64,000 bases of DNA from assembly GCF_000266945.1 (NCBI RefSeq), contig NC_018025.1:3100001-3164000 (forward strand), given 5' to 3'. This stretch comes from Desulfomonile tiedjei DSM 6799 (GTDB lineage: Bacteria > Desulfobacterota > Desulfomonilia > Desulfomonilales > Desulfomonilaceae). The notes beneath the pieces were generated by a model. It had not been told where the DNA came from and searched no databases. It saw only the letters and a list, made by a program, of their open reading frames with translations. Each line of letters opens with the position of its first letter. Position 1 is the stretch's first letter. Shown piece by piece: positions 9,029 through 18,203 of this stretch. The translations under genes and the position numbers were made by a program.

Positions 9029-11689
9029 ATGAAGCAGTTTCTGGAAAAACACCTCAAAGTATATCTTCACGAAGCCTCCAAGTTCATCTGGATTGCATGG
9101 ATATGCTTCGCAATTTTTCTCGTAACGGCAATCTTCAGAAACTATGTCGATACTGCATTTCTGAAGAGGTACGGCCCCAATTACATCCCCTATATGCTGG
9201 TGATAAACGCTATCCTGACGTTCTTCGTCATGGGGGTCATAGATCGACTGGGACGGAAATTTAGCGATTATATACTCCTATCAGCGTTCCTGGGGTTGTA
9301 CGGTGTTCTCGTCACACTTCTCTTCTTTACCGTCAAAGCCGATCTGAGCATCTCATACCCGATACTTTACCAGTTGCTCTACTTGCTGGATTCAGTTCTG
9401 CTCGTTTACCTGTGGAATATTGCAGGAGATCTCTTCGATGCCCGCCAAGGCAAGAGAATATTTCCCCTCATTACCGCAGGACAGGTGCTCGGGACCACTG
9501 TGGGGAGTTTTCTCACCCGACCTCTGACCGTCTTGTTGAGGGGCGAAGATCCGGTTCTCCTCGTGTTTGCGGGAATCTCGCTCGCAATTGCGGTGTACAT
9601 GTGGCGCACCGGGAGCGGATTTCTTTCCCATGTCAAACCGAAAATCCAGACTGTTCGCGGAGTAGCAAAAACTATCGGGCTGACCGAAGTTCCCCGATTG
9701 ATCAAAGAATACCCAATTGTGCGCTATCTGGTCGTTACCGGATTAATACCCAACATTTTGCTTCCCATTTTCTTCTTTCAATTCAGTGTGGTGGCCAACA
9801 GCACGTTTCATTCGGAACAATCATTGATCTCATTTTTGAGCATATTCCGTGGGACAACAACATTAGTTACCTTTGTCCTGCTCTTTTTCATGGGGAGAAT
9901 GTACTCCTCAATCGGGCTGGCCAACTCATCTATTGTTCAGCCATTGAATTTCGCGGTGCTCTTCGGATCCTTGCCTCTGTTCTTCAATATCTTTGTTGCT
10001 GCATACGGCCAGTTTTCCACAATACTCATTCAGAGAGCTATAGCCGGGCCTGTGAACAAGATTTTGTACAGCATTATCCCGTCTGACCTTCAGGCCTGGA
10101 GCAGAACGTTTATCCGAGGCAGTGTGTTGAAAGTAGGTATGCTTTCAGGCTCCCTCACCATGATATTTCTCAAGCCCTATCTTGCTCCCAAAAGTCTGTC
10201 GTATATCGCTTTTGTTCTCGCTCTTTACTGGCTTGTGGAGACACTGAATTTCCGAAAGCATTACACGAGAATACTGAAACAGGTTATTGCAGAAAAGCAG
10301 GTTGATTTCGAACAGATAGAAGCAGTACGGCCGTTCGAGGGAGCGGGAGCGACGGCAGAACTGGGGTCCGCTACTGTTGCCAATCGGGTAGAAGAGTCCG
10401 TTGAAATGCCGGAACGAGCTGCTCCGGTTATGGACCCCGAGATCGCTCTAAAACTCCTTGATGACGAGAACTCTCTCACGAGAGCGGAAGCAGCGGCTTC
10501 GTTTGCTCAATCAAAAGATATGCGTGCAGTGCGGAAGCTCATTCAGCTTCTGGAAGACACTGATGACGACGTGAGGCAAGCCGCGATTGAAGCGCTCATG
10601 GGGTACGGCGAACTCATTCTCCCATTCCTTGAAGTTTCCCTGTTGGAAGCGCCGCCTCGCACAAAGCAGGCTATTCTCGAAGTCATACGGCTTTCGGGAT
10701 TGACGGAATTTGAAATAGTGCCGTTTCTCGGTAAAGAACTTGCTCAAGCGTACTGGCATCTCATAGCAGTCAGAGATCTCGACCGAATAGAAGGTATGAG
10801 CGTGAAAATGCTCAAGGATCACCTTCTAGCGGCAAATGAGGAACACCTGAGTCTGATTTTCTATGCGTTATGGGTCTATCATACCGACATGAGACTCATG
10901 TACCAGGCACTTAAGTCCGAGTCCGCTTCTATTGCGGTCGAACTGGTAGAGAACTCCATACAAAAGGAATTGAGTCCGTATCTCATTCCGCTTATTGAAG
11001 ACATTCCCTTAAATGAAAAAATCGAGGAAGGCAGAAAGCTCTTTCCGCTTGTGCGCAAAGAAACTCCTGAAAGAGTTGTTACTTTTCTGGTGGAATCGGA
11101 CGATCCAATTACCCGTATGCTGGCGCTCTTCGTGATTGCCGAGCAGATGCCCGAATACTCCTTCTTGCCGGTTGTTGAATCCAGGCTCAGCGACGACCAA
11201 CCCCATGTTCGCGATATTGCTGATTACGCTTTGAAGCGCATTCTCCACGAGGACATAACCATGCCCGACATAATCGACAAAATCAATAAACTCAGGACTT
11301 TCACTATTTTTGAAGGGATGGGTGTTCGCGAACTGCATGCGATCTCCTCGGTGATTTCCGTTGAGACGTTCTCACCGGGAGAAGTCCTTATCAAGCAAGG
11401 AGAAGAGAACTCCTCCATCTATCTTATTGTTTCCGGACAGATAACTATCTACGAGAAATACGGCACAGACGAACAGAAGGCGAAAGCCACAGTTGGCGAA
11501 GGAGCATTCCTTGGAGAATTAAGCCTGTTCACCCGCATGCCTCCGAACGCAACGTGCGTGGCGGATGTCGTTACCGAAGCATATGTGTTGCGACATCATC
11601 AATTCCAGGAAATCATGAAAGTTTATCCGCAAATCGGAATAAATCTGTGCAGATTCTTTACTATGAAGCTCCGGCAGGTTGCTTATTGA
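9029..11689 (+). CDS. ATP/ADP-carrier-like membrane protein fused to HEAT repeats and a cNMP-binding fold
   Basis: An 886-residue, three-part protein. Residues 1-420 hold about ten to twelve hydrophobic segments in an MFS/nucleotide-transporter-like arrangement; IWIAWICFAIFL and a conserved block near DLFDARQGKRIFPLITAG are visible. Residues about 465-740 are helical HEAT repeats (for example NSLTRAEAAASFAQ and DTDDDVRQAAIEAL). Residues about 755-886 form a cyclic-nucleotide-binding-type barrel with FSPGEVLIKQGE, YLIVSGQITIYE and GEGAFLGELSLF. The phosphate-binding arginine of the usual RSAT motif is replaced (MPPNATCVA), so nucleotide binding may be lost. Transport of nucleotides is a guess from fold likeness; the soluble part could instead be a scaffold or sensor. 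A promoter lies at 8858. Confidence 0.75.
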   Translation: MKQFLEKHLKVYLHEASKFIWIAWICFAIFLVTAIFRNYVDTAFLKRYGPNYIPYMLVINAILTFFVMGVIDRLGRKFSDYILLSAFLGLYGVLVTLLFFTVKADLSISYPILYQLLYLLDSVLLVYLWNIAGDLFDARQGKRIFPLITAGQVLGTTVGSFLTRPLTVLLRGEDPVLLVFAGISLAIAVYMWRTGSGFLSHVKPKIQTVRGVAKTIGLTEVPRLIKEYPIVRYLVVTGLIPNILLPIFFFQFSVVANSTFHSEQSLISFLSIFRGTTTLVTFVLLFFMGRMYSSIGLANSSIVQPLNFAVLFGSLPLFFNIFVAAYGQFSTILIQRAIAGPVNKILYSIIPSDLQAWSRTFIRGSVLKVGMLSGSLTMIFLKPYLAPKSLSYIAFVLALYWLVETLNFRKHYTRILKQVIAEKQVDFEQIEAVRPFEGAGATAELGSATVANRVEESVEMPERAAPVMDPEIALKLLDDENSLTRAEAAASFAQSKDMRAVRKLIQLLEDTDDDVRQAAIEALMGYGELILPFLEVSLLEAPPRTKQAILEVIRLSGLTEFEIVPFLGKELAQAYWHLIAVRDLDRIEGMSVKMLKDHLLAANEEHLSLIFYALWVYHTDMRLMYQALKSESASIAVELVENSIQKELSPYLIPLIEDIPLNEKIEEGRKLFPLVRKETPERVVTFLVESDDPITRMLALFVIAEQMPEYSFLPVVESRLSDDQPHVRDIADYALKRILHEDITMPDIIDKINKLRTFTIFEGMGVRELHAISSVISVETFSPGEVLIKQGEENSSIYLIVSGQITIYEKYGTDEQKAKATVGEGAFLGELSLFTRMPPNATCVADVVTEAYVLRHHQFQEIMKVYPQIGINLCRFFTMKLRQVAY

Positions 11690-11906
11690 GCCTTTTGGAT
11701 TTCCGGAATCGCTAATTTCCACCAGCTTGCGTTCAACCGTGCCGAAATCCGATAGTTTTTCTTGCATTCCTCCTCTGCTCTACCATTCCTTTGGAATTTT
11801 GGTCTTCTTTTTAAACTTGTCTTTCGTACAAAATTCCATCAATGTACGTTGAACAAACGTATCCGGACCAAACATTCCCTTTCAAGAAATTCACGCGGAG
11901 AAGTGC

Positions 11907-13151
11907 ATGGATCGGCACAATTCCAAGGAAGAGCTTGTACAGGAGATTCGCGCTTTACGGCGAAAGATAAACGAACTCGAGAATCAGATAGCATCTACGC
12001 TTATACCGGGCAAGCACGAGGTCGGCCCGCAACCGGCGACGGAATTCGGGCGAAAATTTCTGGAAGCGATCCGCACAAAAGATTTTCTCCAGGGAATTCT
12101 CGATAGCTCGACACTCGTATCAATAGTGCTCACGGATTTGGATCAAAACGTGCTCTTCTGGAATACGGGCGCGCAGAACATCTTCGGATATTCATCAGAT
12201 GAGATGATAGGGAGCAAGATCACTCGTTTGTACCCTCCCGATGCTCTTAGCACAGAAACCGTGGAACAGCTTCGCACTGTGATCCGTACCAAGAGCGGAG
12301 CAGTACACGGAAACATGCAGCAACTCACCAAAGACGGCCGCACCCTTATCATCTCACTGGCACTGTCCCCGATGATCGACACGGACGGTGAAGTTCAGGG
12401 CATTCTCGGTGTGGGATTGGACGTTACTGAAGAAATTCTCCGGCAAGAGGAAATCCTCAAGCTCCTGGAGCAAGTCCAGACGACCCAGGATATGGCGGTC
12501 TTTTCTTTGGCCAAATTGGCCGAATCCAGAGATGCCGAAACCGGCTCGCATCTGATTCGCATTCAGAAATACTGCAGAATTCTCTGTAATCGGCTTTCCG
12601 ACATGCATCAATACCGCGATATCGTTACCGATCACTATACTACCGACCTGATACGCTCCGCTGTGCTCCACGACATCGGGAAAGTGGCCATGCCGGATTC
12701 TATCCTGTTGTCGCATGAGCTGTTCACGGTGACGGAACGAGAGATAATGAAACGCCACACTCTTCTCGGAGGCAAAGCTCTGGAAGAAGCAGTCACGACA
12801 CTAGGCGAAAAAAGCTTCCTGTCGTTAGGCATGGAGGTCGCCTATTACCATCACGAAAAATGGGATGGTACCGGCTATCCGTATGGATTGAAGGGAGAGG
12901 AAATACCTCTTTCAGCCAGAATCGTGTCGCTCGTCGATGTATATGATGCCCTAACCTCGGAGAGACGGTACAAGAGACCTTTCAGCCACGAAGAAGCCAG
13001 CCTGATCATTCAGGAGGGCCGGGCAAATCATTTCGATCCCGGATTGGTGGACGCTTTTTCCGATGTACAGCAGGAGTTCCACATTATTCGCGACGCAATA
13101 GCGGGACCGTTGACAGGATCCGATTTCTCGGAGACTATGGCCTCAATATAG
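11907..13151 (+). CDS. PAS-HD-GYP domain c-di-GMP phosphodiesterase
   Basis: Cytoplasmic signalling enzyme expected to hydrolyse cyclic di-GMP. It starts with a short coiled coil (residues 1-35). A PAS domain follows at about 55-180 (LDQNVLFWNTGAQNIFGYSS and GILGVGLDVTEEI), then an HD-GYP domain at about 190-385. All HD-GYP metal and signature residues are present: HDIGKVAMPD, the histidine in RHTLLGG, AYYHHEKWDGTGYP and DVYDALTSERRYK. No membrane segment or receiver domain is seen. The LUD gene begins 34 bases downstream, probably in the same transcript. Confidence 0.93.
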   Translation: MDRHNSKEELVQEIRALRRKINELENQIASTLIPGKHEVGPQPATEFGRKFLEAIRTKDFLQGILDSSTLVSIVLTDLDQNVLFWNTGAQNIFGYSSDEMIGSKITRLYPPDALSTETVEQLRTVIRTKSGAVHGNMQQLTKDGRTLIISLALSPMIDTDGEVQGILGVGLDVTEEILRQEEILKLLEQVQTTQDMAVFSLAKLAESRDAETGSHLIRIQKYCRILCNRLSDMHQYRDIVTDHYTTDLIRSAVLHDIGKVAMPDSILLSHELFTVTEREIMKRHTLLGGKALEEAVTTLGEKSFLSLGMEVAYYHHEKWDGTGYPYGLKGEEIPLSARIVSLVDVYDALTSERRYKRPFSHEEASLIIQEGRANHFDPGLVDAFSDVQQEFHIIRDAIAGPLTGSDFSETMASI

Positions 13152-13185
13152 TTGCAATGAAAACCGACCCAAGGCGAGGCACATC

Positions 13186-13689
13186 GTGACCGAATACCTG
13201 GTAAAAATCTTCACGGAAACCGCAGCCAATACGGCCGCCGACCCCGTGGTTGTGAACAGCTACGAAGAATTAAACAATATCATTGCACAGCTTGTTGAAA
13301 ATGACGGACCGGTCTATTGTCCGAGGATCACGGAAAAAGAAAAGGCCGTATCGATTCCTCAGGATCGCTTGACTGATAATTATCGCGAAGCATCGGTATG
13401 CATTGAAGAGGTTCGCGGAGCTATCGCCGAAACCGGAAGCCTGATTTGTACTAGTGAAAACGGCTCGACCGTACAGGCTGGATTGCTCCCGGCACACCAT
13501 ATTGCCATGGTCTCGTCACGTAATATTTACCATAAACTAGATGACTTCTTTGGCGCAGGCAGCTCACCCTTGCCCACAAACATCACCCTGGAAACCGGTC
13601 CCAGTCGTACTGCAGATATCGAATTGACTCTTACCATCGGTGTTCACGGCCCCGAGCGACTGAGCATTATCGTGTTTAACGAGGATTGA
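13186..13689 (+). CDS. LUD domain protein (LutC/DUF162-like)
   Basis: A 167-residue protein of the LUD family, whose best-known members (LutC, LutB) take part in lactate oxidation with FeS partners. The C-terminal signature GPSRTADIELTLTIGVHGP is nearly the LutC motif. The translation starts at GTG 13186 with GGCGAGG upstream. LutA and LutB are not neighbours, so lactate use cannot be inferred. It follows the HD-GYP gene at 34 bases and converges on mnmG. Confidence 0.85.
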   Translation: MTEYLVKIFTETAANTAADPVVVNSYEELNNIIAQLVENDGPVYCPRITEKEKAVSIPQDRLTDNYREASVCIEEVRGAIAETGSLICTSENGSTVQAGLLPAHHIAMVSSRNIYHKLDDFFGAGSSPLPTNITLETGPSRTADIELTLTIGVHGPERLSIIVFNED

Positions 13690-13725
13690 GCCCAAGGACT
13701 CCACACTCAAAACGTTGAAGATTCT

Positions 13726-15612
13726 TCATACGGCCTCTCGATTCTGTACGGTACTTCTCTGTTTTATCCTCACCATAAGAGCGGTCAATGCTGCTGGTGT
13801 CACCCCCGGAACACGGGAAATCTGCCCAAGGGATCTGGGCTGCACGGATTTCAGTTTTTCCTGGAGTTCGCGAGAAAGTCCGGGGATGGCTTCATAGTCC
13901 ATGTCTTCCGGGACGAGCACCTTTTCCATTCGCCTGAATTGCGCGGCTTCCCTGTTCTGCCGCTCGATATATCCTTGATATTTTATTTGAATCTCAATCT
14001 GTTTGGCTACTCGAACATCGATGACAAGAGGAAGGATTCCCAGATTCATCAGATCCTCGAGCATTATTTCGGGCCGTTTCAACAGCTTGTTTCCTGAGAT
14101 CGTTTCCCGGAGTTCTTTTCCTCCCCTGGACATAATGAGATCGTTGATCTGTCCACCGGGCGTCACTCGCACGCTGTCCAGGAATTCGATGCGAGACTCC
14201 ACCTCACGCATTCGCTCATCCAGCTCGTTGCCCATGAATTCAGGGATCAGCCCCAGTGAGACTCCCTTCTTCATAAGCCTTTCCGAAGCATTGTCTTCCC
14301 GCAAAAGCAGGCGATATTCAGATCGGGAGGTGAACATTCTGTACGGTTCATTTACGCCTCGGGTAACTAAATCGTCCACCATAACGGCCATGTACGATTC
14401 GGACCTGTCCAGAAGAAAAGGCTCTCGTCCCAGCACGGAATGAGCAGCGTTGATTCCGGCCCACAATCCCTGTGCTGCAGCTTCCTCGTACCCGGAAGTT
14501 CCATTGATCTGGCCGGCGAGATACAGGCCCTGGATGAGTTTGGTCTCGAGCGTAGATTTTAGCGCAGTCGGATGAATATAATCGTATTCTATGGCGTACG
14601 CGGGCCTGACGATTTCCGCGTTCTCCAATCCCGGAACCGACCGGACCAGGTCTACTTGGATTTCCGGCGGTAAGGAATTTCCCAACCCCTTTAAATACAC
14701 TTCCGACGTGTGGAGTCCTTCAGGTTCCACTACAATAGGATGTCTCTCGCGATGAGGAAATCGCGCGACCTTGTCCTCCAGGGAAGGACAATACCGAGCC
14801 GGAGTTCCTTGAATAATCCCCGAATACAACGGTGATTTCAGAAGATTTCCAGCTACGATCTCGTGGGTCCTGGGTGAAGTATAGGTCTTGTAACAAGACC
14901 GTCTGGGCCTGTCGATCCGGGCTGTACGGAGAGAAAAAGGACTGAAATGTTCATCTCCCGAGTCCTTCTCCATAGCCGCAAAATCTATTGTGGAACCTTT
15001 GGCTCGAGGCGGCGTGCCTGTCTTGAAACGTCCATGGGGCAGTCCAAGGCTTTGCAGGTGCAACGCGAGTTCCCTCGCCGGGAATTCGCCGGAACGTCCT
15101 GCACCGTACGATACGTTTCCCACGTGGATGGTTCCGTCCAGAAATGTCCCGGTCGCGAGGATCACCACACGTGAAGTTACTTCGTATCCGGACCTTTCGA
15201 TTATGCCTATGCATCGATTGTCCCGGACGAGCAATCGTTCAACCATTTCCTGCCGTATCAAAAGATTCGATTCTCGTTCGACTGCCGATTTCATCGCCAG
15301 GGAGTAATCGAGTCGATCGCATTGCATCCGGGATCCCTGCACCGCAGGACCTTTACTGGTACCGAGGATCTTATATTGAATACAAGAGGCGTCTGCCGCC
15401 CTGCCCATTTCTCCGCCGAGTGCATCGATCTCCTTGACCAGGTGTCCTTTTCCCAGCCCTCCAATAGATGGATTACAGGGCATCAGCCCCACGGTATCGG
15501 CATTGAGGGTGTACATCCATACGGAAAGCCCAATCCGGGCGCACGCCAGAGCCGCCTCGCACCCGGCATGACCGGCTCCCACGACAATGATATCTACATC
15601 CTGAGCACACAT
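13726..15612 (-). CDS. mnmG: tRNA uridine-5-carboxymethylaminomethyl modification enzyme MnmG
   Basis: FAD-dependent enzyme (GidA) that, with MnmE, modifies U34 of tRNAs reading NNA/NNG codons. The N-terminus has [14 protein letters not shown], then [14 protein letters not shown] and [18 protein letters not shown]. The middle has FKTGTPPR and [15 protein letters not shown], and the C-terminal MnmE-binding region includes DYEAIPGLS and PGVTPAA. I chose the ATG at 15610-15612 ([17 protein letters not shown]), with a GAGG eight bases before it. The open frame runs 19 codons upstream, to 15669. Length is about 628 residues, as expected. Confidence 0.96.
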   Translation of the reverse strand: MCAQDVDIIVVGAGHAGCEAALACARIGLSVWMYTLNADTVGLMPCNPSIGGLGKGHLVKEIDALGGEMGRAADASCIQYKILGTSKGPAVQGSRMQCDRLDYSLAMKSAVERESNLLIRQEMVERLLVRDNRCIGIIERSGYEVTSRVVILATGTFLDGTIHVGNVSYGAGRSGEFPARELALHLQSLGLPHGRFKTGTPPRAKGSTIDFAAMEKDSGDEHFSPFSLRTARIDRPRRSCYKTYTSPRTHEIVAGNLLKSPLYSGIIQGTPARYCPSLEDKVARFPHRERHPIVVEPEGLHTSEVYLKGLGNSLPPEIQVDLVRSVPGLENAEIVRPAYAIEYDYIHPTALKSTLETKLIQGLYLAGQINGTSGYEEAAAQGLWAGINAAHSVLGREPFLLDRSESYMAVMVDDLVTRGVNEPYRMFTSRSEYRLLLREDNASERLMKKGVSLGLIPEFMGNELDERMREVESRIEFLDSVRVTPGGQINDLIMSRGGKELRETISGNKLLKRPEIMLEDLMNLGILPLVIDVRVAKQIEIQIKYQGYIERQNREAAQFRRMEKVLVPEDMDYEAIPGLSRELQEKLKSVQPRSLGQISRVPGVTPAALTALMVRIKQRSTVQNREAV

Positions 15613-15762
15613 GAAATGTCCTCGCACCATGAACCATTCGAGAATTGAGGTACAAGTATACGGTATCATGCGCCAGGATCAAGTGGACAAAATAGAGGCT
15701 GGGCAAGTGGAGAGCGCGCTGCTCGTGGAGCCGTCAAATAGTTAATAAACTACTTTAGCATA

Positions 15763-15804
15763 TTGATACAAGTTGCCATATGCATTAAATTATTTTTGTA
15801 TCAA
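15763..15804. promoter_or_regulatory. Inverted repeat in AT-rich intergenic region
   Basis: TTGATACAA (15763-15771) and TTGTATCAA (15796-15804) are perfect 9-base arms 24 bases apart. They lie between divergent mnmG and the exported-protein gene at 15984. A regulator or looping site is possible; it is too AT-rich to be a terminator. Confidence 0.4.
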
Positions 15805-15894
15805 ACACAACAAAGCTTAAAGTTGATGTCGAAATCGAACTCATGTTTTTTATCACTTAAACGAATTATCCTCCCAGATTCAGGCTCCTTTGTA

Positions 15895-15923
15895 TTGACC
15901 ACTTACCTCAAAAATGATAATGT
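15895..15923 (+). promoter_or_regulatory. Sigma70-type promoter
   Basis: TTGACC (15895-15900), a 17-base spacer and TAATGT (15918-15923) lie 60 bases before the start codon at 15984. Confidence 0.6.
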
Positions 15924-15983
15924 AGGTTTATAAAGTTTGAAAACAGATTGGTTTATTTATCTTTTTTTCAAAGGAGTATGGGT

Positions 15984-16442
15984 ATGGTTTACAGACTCAT
16001 ATGCGTTGGTCTTGTGTTGGTGTTCCCGTTCCTCATAATAGCTTCTGCTCAGGCATCCTATTGTGGCCCGGGAGTGTGTCCGCCACCATTGAAAGTGCCT
16101 GTTTACGGAAATGCGGCTCCGGGCATGATGCCTCCAATGGCGGGTCCTGCTATGGCTGGTCCGCGGCCCATGGCGGGCTGTTTCCCTCAGCCCTGTCCTC
16201 CGCCTTCATGCGGACCTGAGGAAGGTTTCAACCCGATTGCAAAATTGTTCTCTGTTATCACGTTTCCTTTCAGAATGATTGGCAGCGCTTTTTCCAAGAA
16301 ACAGTGCGAGCAGAATTTCTGTGCACCTCAGGGATGTATGCCCCTGGCACCTCCGTGCGGTCCGCCTCCGGTGACCAAATGCAAACCTGGTCCTATGCAG
16401 AAAGCACCGGCCTTCGGATACGGTCCCATGGGATACAATTGA
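15984..16442 (+). CDS. Exported Pro/Gly/Met/Cys-rich protein of unknown function
   Basis: Unrecognised. AAGGAG seven bases before the ATG at 15984 fixes this start over the upstream in-frame ATGs. The protein, 152 residues, opens with a signal peptide (VYRLICVGLVLVFPFLI, cleavage likely after AQA). About 60 residues rich in proline, methionine, glycine and cysteine follow (CGPGVCPPP, GMMPPMAGPAMAGP, CPPPSCGPEE). A less biased segment (FNPIAKLFSVITFPFRMIGSAF) and a second Pro/Cys-rich tail complete it. At least ten cysteines in CxxxxC-like pairs suggest disulfide cross-linking or metal binding in the envelope. It has its own promoter at 15895. Confidence 0.7.
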   Translation: MVYRLICVGLVLVFPFLIIASAQASYCGPGVCPPPLKVPVYGNAAPGMMPPMAGPAMAGPRPMAGCFPQPCPPPSCGPEEGFNPIAKLFSVITFPFRMIGSAFSKKQCEQNFCAPQGCMPLAPPCGPPPVTKCKPGPMQKAPAFGYGPMGYN

Positions 16443-16472
16443 GATCTGATTTGGGGGAATAGTAATTCAGTG

Positions 16473-16497
16473 CGGAGGGAACCTCTGGTTTCCTCCG
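16473..16497. terminator. Stem-loop between converging genes
   Basis: CGGAGGGAACC, loop TCT, GGTTTCCTCCG form an 11-base stem with one G-U pair. It lies 30 bases after the exported-protein stop and 50 bases before the end of the converging LOG gene, so it could serve both strands. There is no T-run. Confidence 0.5.
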
Positions 16498-16547
16498 AAT
16501 TCTTCATACCACCTGCCCTACTCTGCACAATTTCTCCTTACAATCCC

Positions 16548-17204
16548 TCACAATATGACGATACGTTTTATAGCTGCAACTGCAGCGGCAGGATCGTCAA
16601 CACACTGAAGCAGTTCCATGTCGTCAGGGCAGATCATACGATGCTTCATTAACATGGTTTTCTTGATCCATGAGATGAGATCCTTCCAGTAATCCTTTCC
16701 TAATAGAATTACCGGAAACGGCTTTATGCGATTCGTTTGAATCAAAGTGAGAGCTTCGAACATCTCATCCATAGTTCCGAATCCTCCGGGAAGAATAATG
16801 TATGCGACCGCATACTTGACAAACATAACCTTCCGCACAAAGAAGTACCGGAAATCGATGCTGATGCTCGTGTAGGGATTCGCTGTTTGTTCTCTGGGGA
16901 GTTGGATATTGAGACCGACCGATTTACCTTTGGCCTCGAATGCGCCTCGATTGACAGCCTCCATAGCGCCGGGACCTCCTCCCGTTACTACGGAGAAGCC
17001 GCTTTCCGCCAGCAGGCGACCGACTTTTCTCCCCAATTCGTATACAGGGCTGGATTCGGTGATGGAGGCAGAGCCGAACACGGAAACCGCCGGATATATT
17101 TCCTGCAAGTGCTCTATCCCGTCGACAAATTCCGAAATTATCCTGAAAATGCGCCAGCTTTCGTTGGCGCTGAGATCGTCGATGACGTATTGCTTATCGT
17201 TCAT
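16548..17204 (-). CDS. LOG family nucleotide 5'-monophosphate hydrolase (TIGR00730-like)
   Basis: Rossmann-fold protein of the lysine-decarboxylase-like/LOG family, whose characterised members cleave ribose-5-phosphate from nucleoside monophosphates. It shows VTGGGPGAMEAVNRGA, the phosphate-binding glycine-rich segment, and PGGFGTMDEMFEALTLIQT, which is the PGGxGTxxE signature. It has 218 residues. AAGG lies five bases before the ATG at 17204. It is single and divergent from the gene at 17571. The name lysine decarboxylase, often given to relatives, should not be used. Confidence 0.9.
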   Translation of the reverse strand: MNDKQYVIDDLSANESWRIFRIISEFVDGIEHLQEIYPAVSVFGSASITESSPVYELGRKVGRLLAESGFSVVTGGGPGAMEAVNRGAFEAKGKSVGLNIQLPREQTANPYTSISIDFRYFFVRKVMFVKYAVAYIILPGGFGTMDEMFEALTLIQTNRIKPFPVILLGKDYWKDLISWIKKTMLMKHRMICPDDMELLQCVDDPAAAVAAIKRIVIL

Positions 17205-17440
17205 GAATACCTTCTTTTTGCAGGGGCTTGTGTAATAAAGAGAGGGAAGACTTGAGAAATCACCGAGTCGATTCTAGAATCGTCCTCGGGGCTTGTCAAC
17301 CTTTAAAGGCTGGAATTACGAGAGCTTTCATAAATCCGCGTTCACCGTTTCAGGCGCATTTCCCTATGTGTCGGGTGGCGAACGCATCCATTCAGATCAC
17401 CAGTGTTCCGTTAGCACCGGTTCCTTCTACCTCGATAGTC

Positions 17441-17466
17441 GATATCTGCGAATGCTTGCAGATATC
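17441..17466. promoter_or_regulatory. Perfect 9-bp inverted repeat
   Basis: GATATCTGC (17441-17449) and GCAGATATC (17458-17466) flank an 8-base loop about 105 bases before the start of the next gene, in a 366-base divergent intergenic region otherwise without visible features. A regulator-binding site or leader hairpin is possible. Confidence 0.35.
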
Positions 17467-17570
17467 TCGGTATTGATGTATGAGGAGTGATACTGACCGG
17501 CCACATGTTTTGCCGTCTGGAACGGGGAAATCTCTTCCGTACCAAAGTACGGTGGGAAAGAGGCTTATGC

Positions 17571-18035
17571 ATGGATCTGACGGAATACACTCGGGAAACC
17601 CTTCACGGGCTGGAGGGGGTATTCGTAATCGTCGAAACATTGAAAGCCGATATAGAAGCTGACGGTCTGACCGCAAACGACCTTAAGTCTCTTGTGGAAT
17701 CGAAGCTTTCTGCCACAGACATAAAGATCCTGACTGATGAAGAATGGCGTGCCTCGGCGGATCACCCCTGGCTTTACGTAAGCATCAATACGATAAAGTT
17801 TCTCGCCGGTCATTTTTATTCTCTCGATTTACAGTTGAGACAAGAGGTCTCAATTGTTCGCGAGGCTACTGTCTCCACGAGTGCAGCGACCTGGGAACTC
17901 GGGTCCGTAGGATTTTCCGTAATTACGGAAGTGCCCGGTCGTGTACGTGCTGTCCTTGAAGGGTTCCTCGACAGGTTTATCCAGGACCATACTTTGGTGA
18001 ACACCCGGCAGGAGGAATCGTCCATACCCCGGTAA
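17571..18035 (+). CDS. Conserved-looking protein of unknown function
   Basis: Unrecognised, 154 residues from the ATG at 17571, which has AAAGAGG seven bases upstream; the frame is open further upstream. No signal peptide or membrane segment is seen. The N-terminal part (GLEGVFVIVETLKADIEADGLTANDLKSLVESKL) and WLYVSINTIKF alternate strand and helix like a small alpha-beta domain. It stands alone before resB. Confidence 0.6.
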   Translation: MDLTEYTRETLHGLEGVFVIVETLKADIEADGLTANDLKSLVESKLSATDIKILTDEEWRASADHPWLYVSINTIKFLAGHFYSLDLQLRQEVSIVREATVSTSAATWELGSVGFSVITEVPGRVRAVLEGFLDRFIQDHTLVNTRQEESSIPR

Positions 18036-18203
18036 CATGGTTAATCGTCATTTTCTGCACGTTTCATAGGGTGTGAAGGTTTGTTGTGTTCGGACAAAAG
18101 TGATATAACTTCAGGGAGTAAAGCCGCGCGCTCATAAAAATGCAAAAGGGCGTTGCAGTTCCGAAAGTAAACGAATTCATCCGTTAGGGGAGACGATCCA
18201 TAT

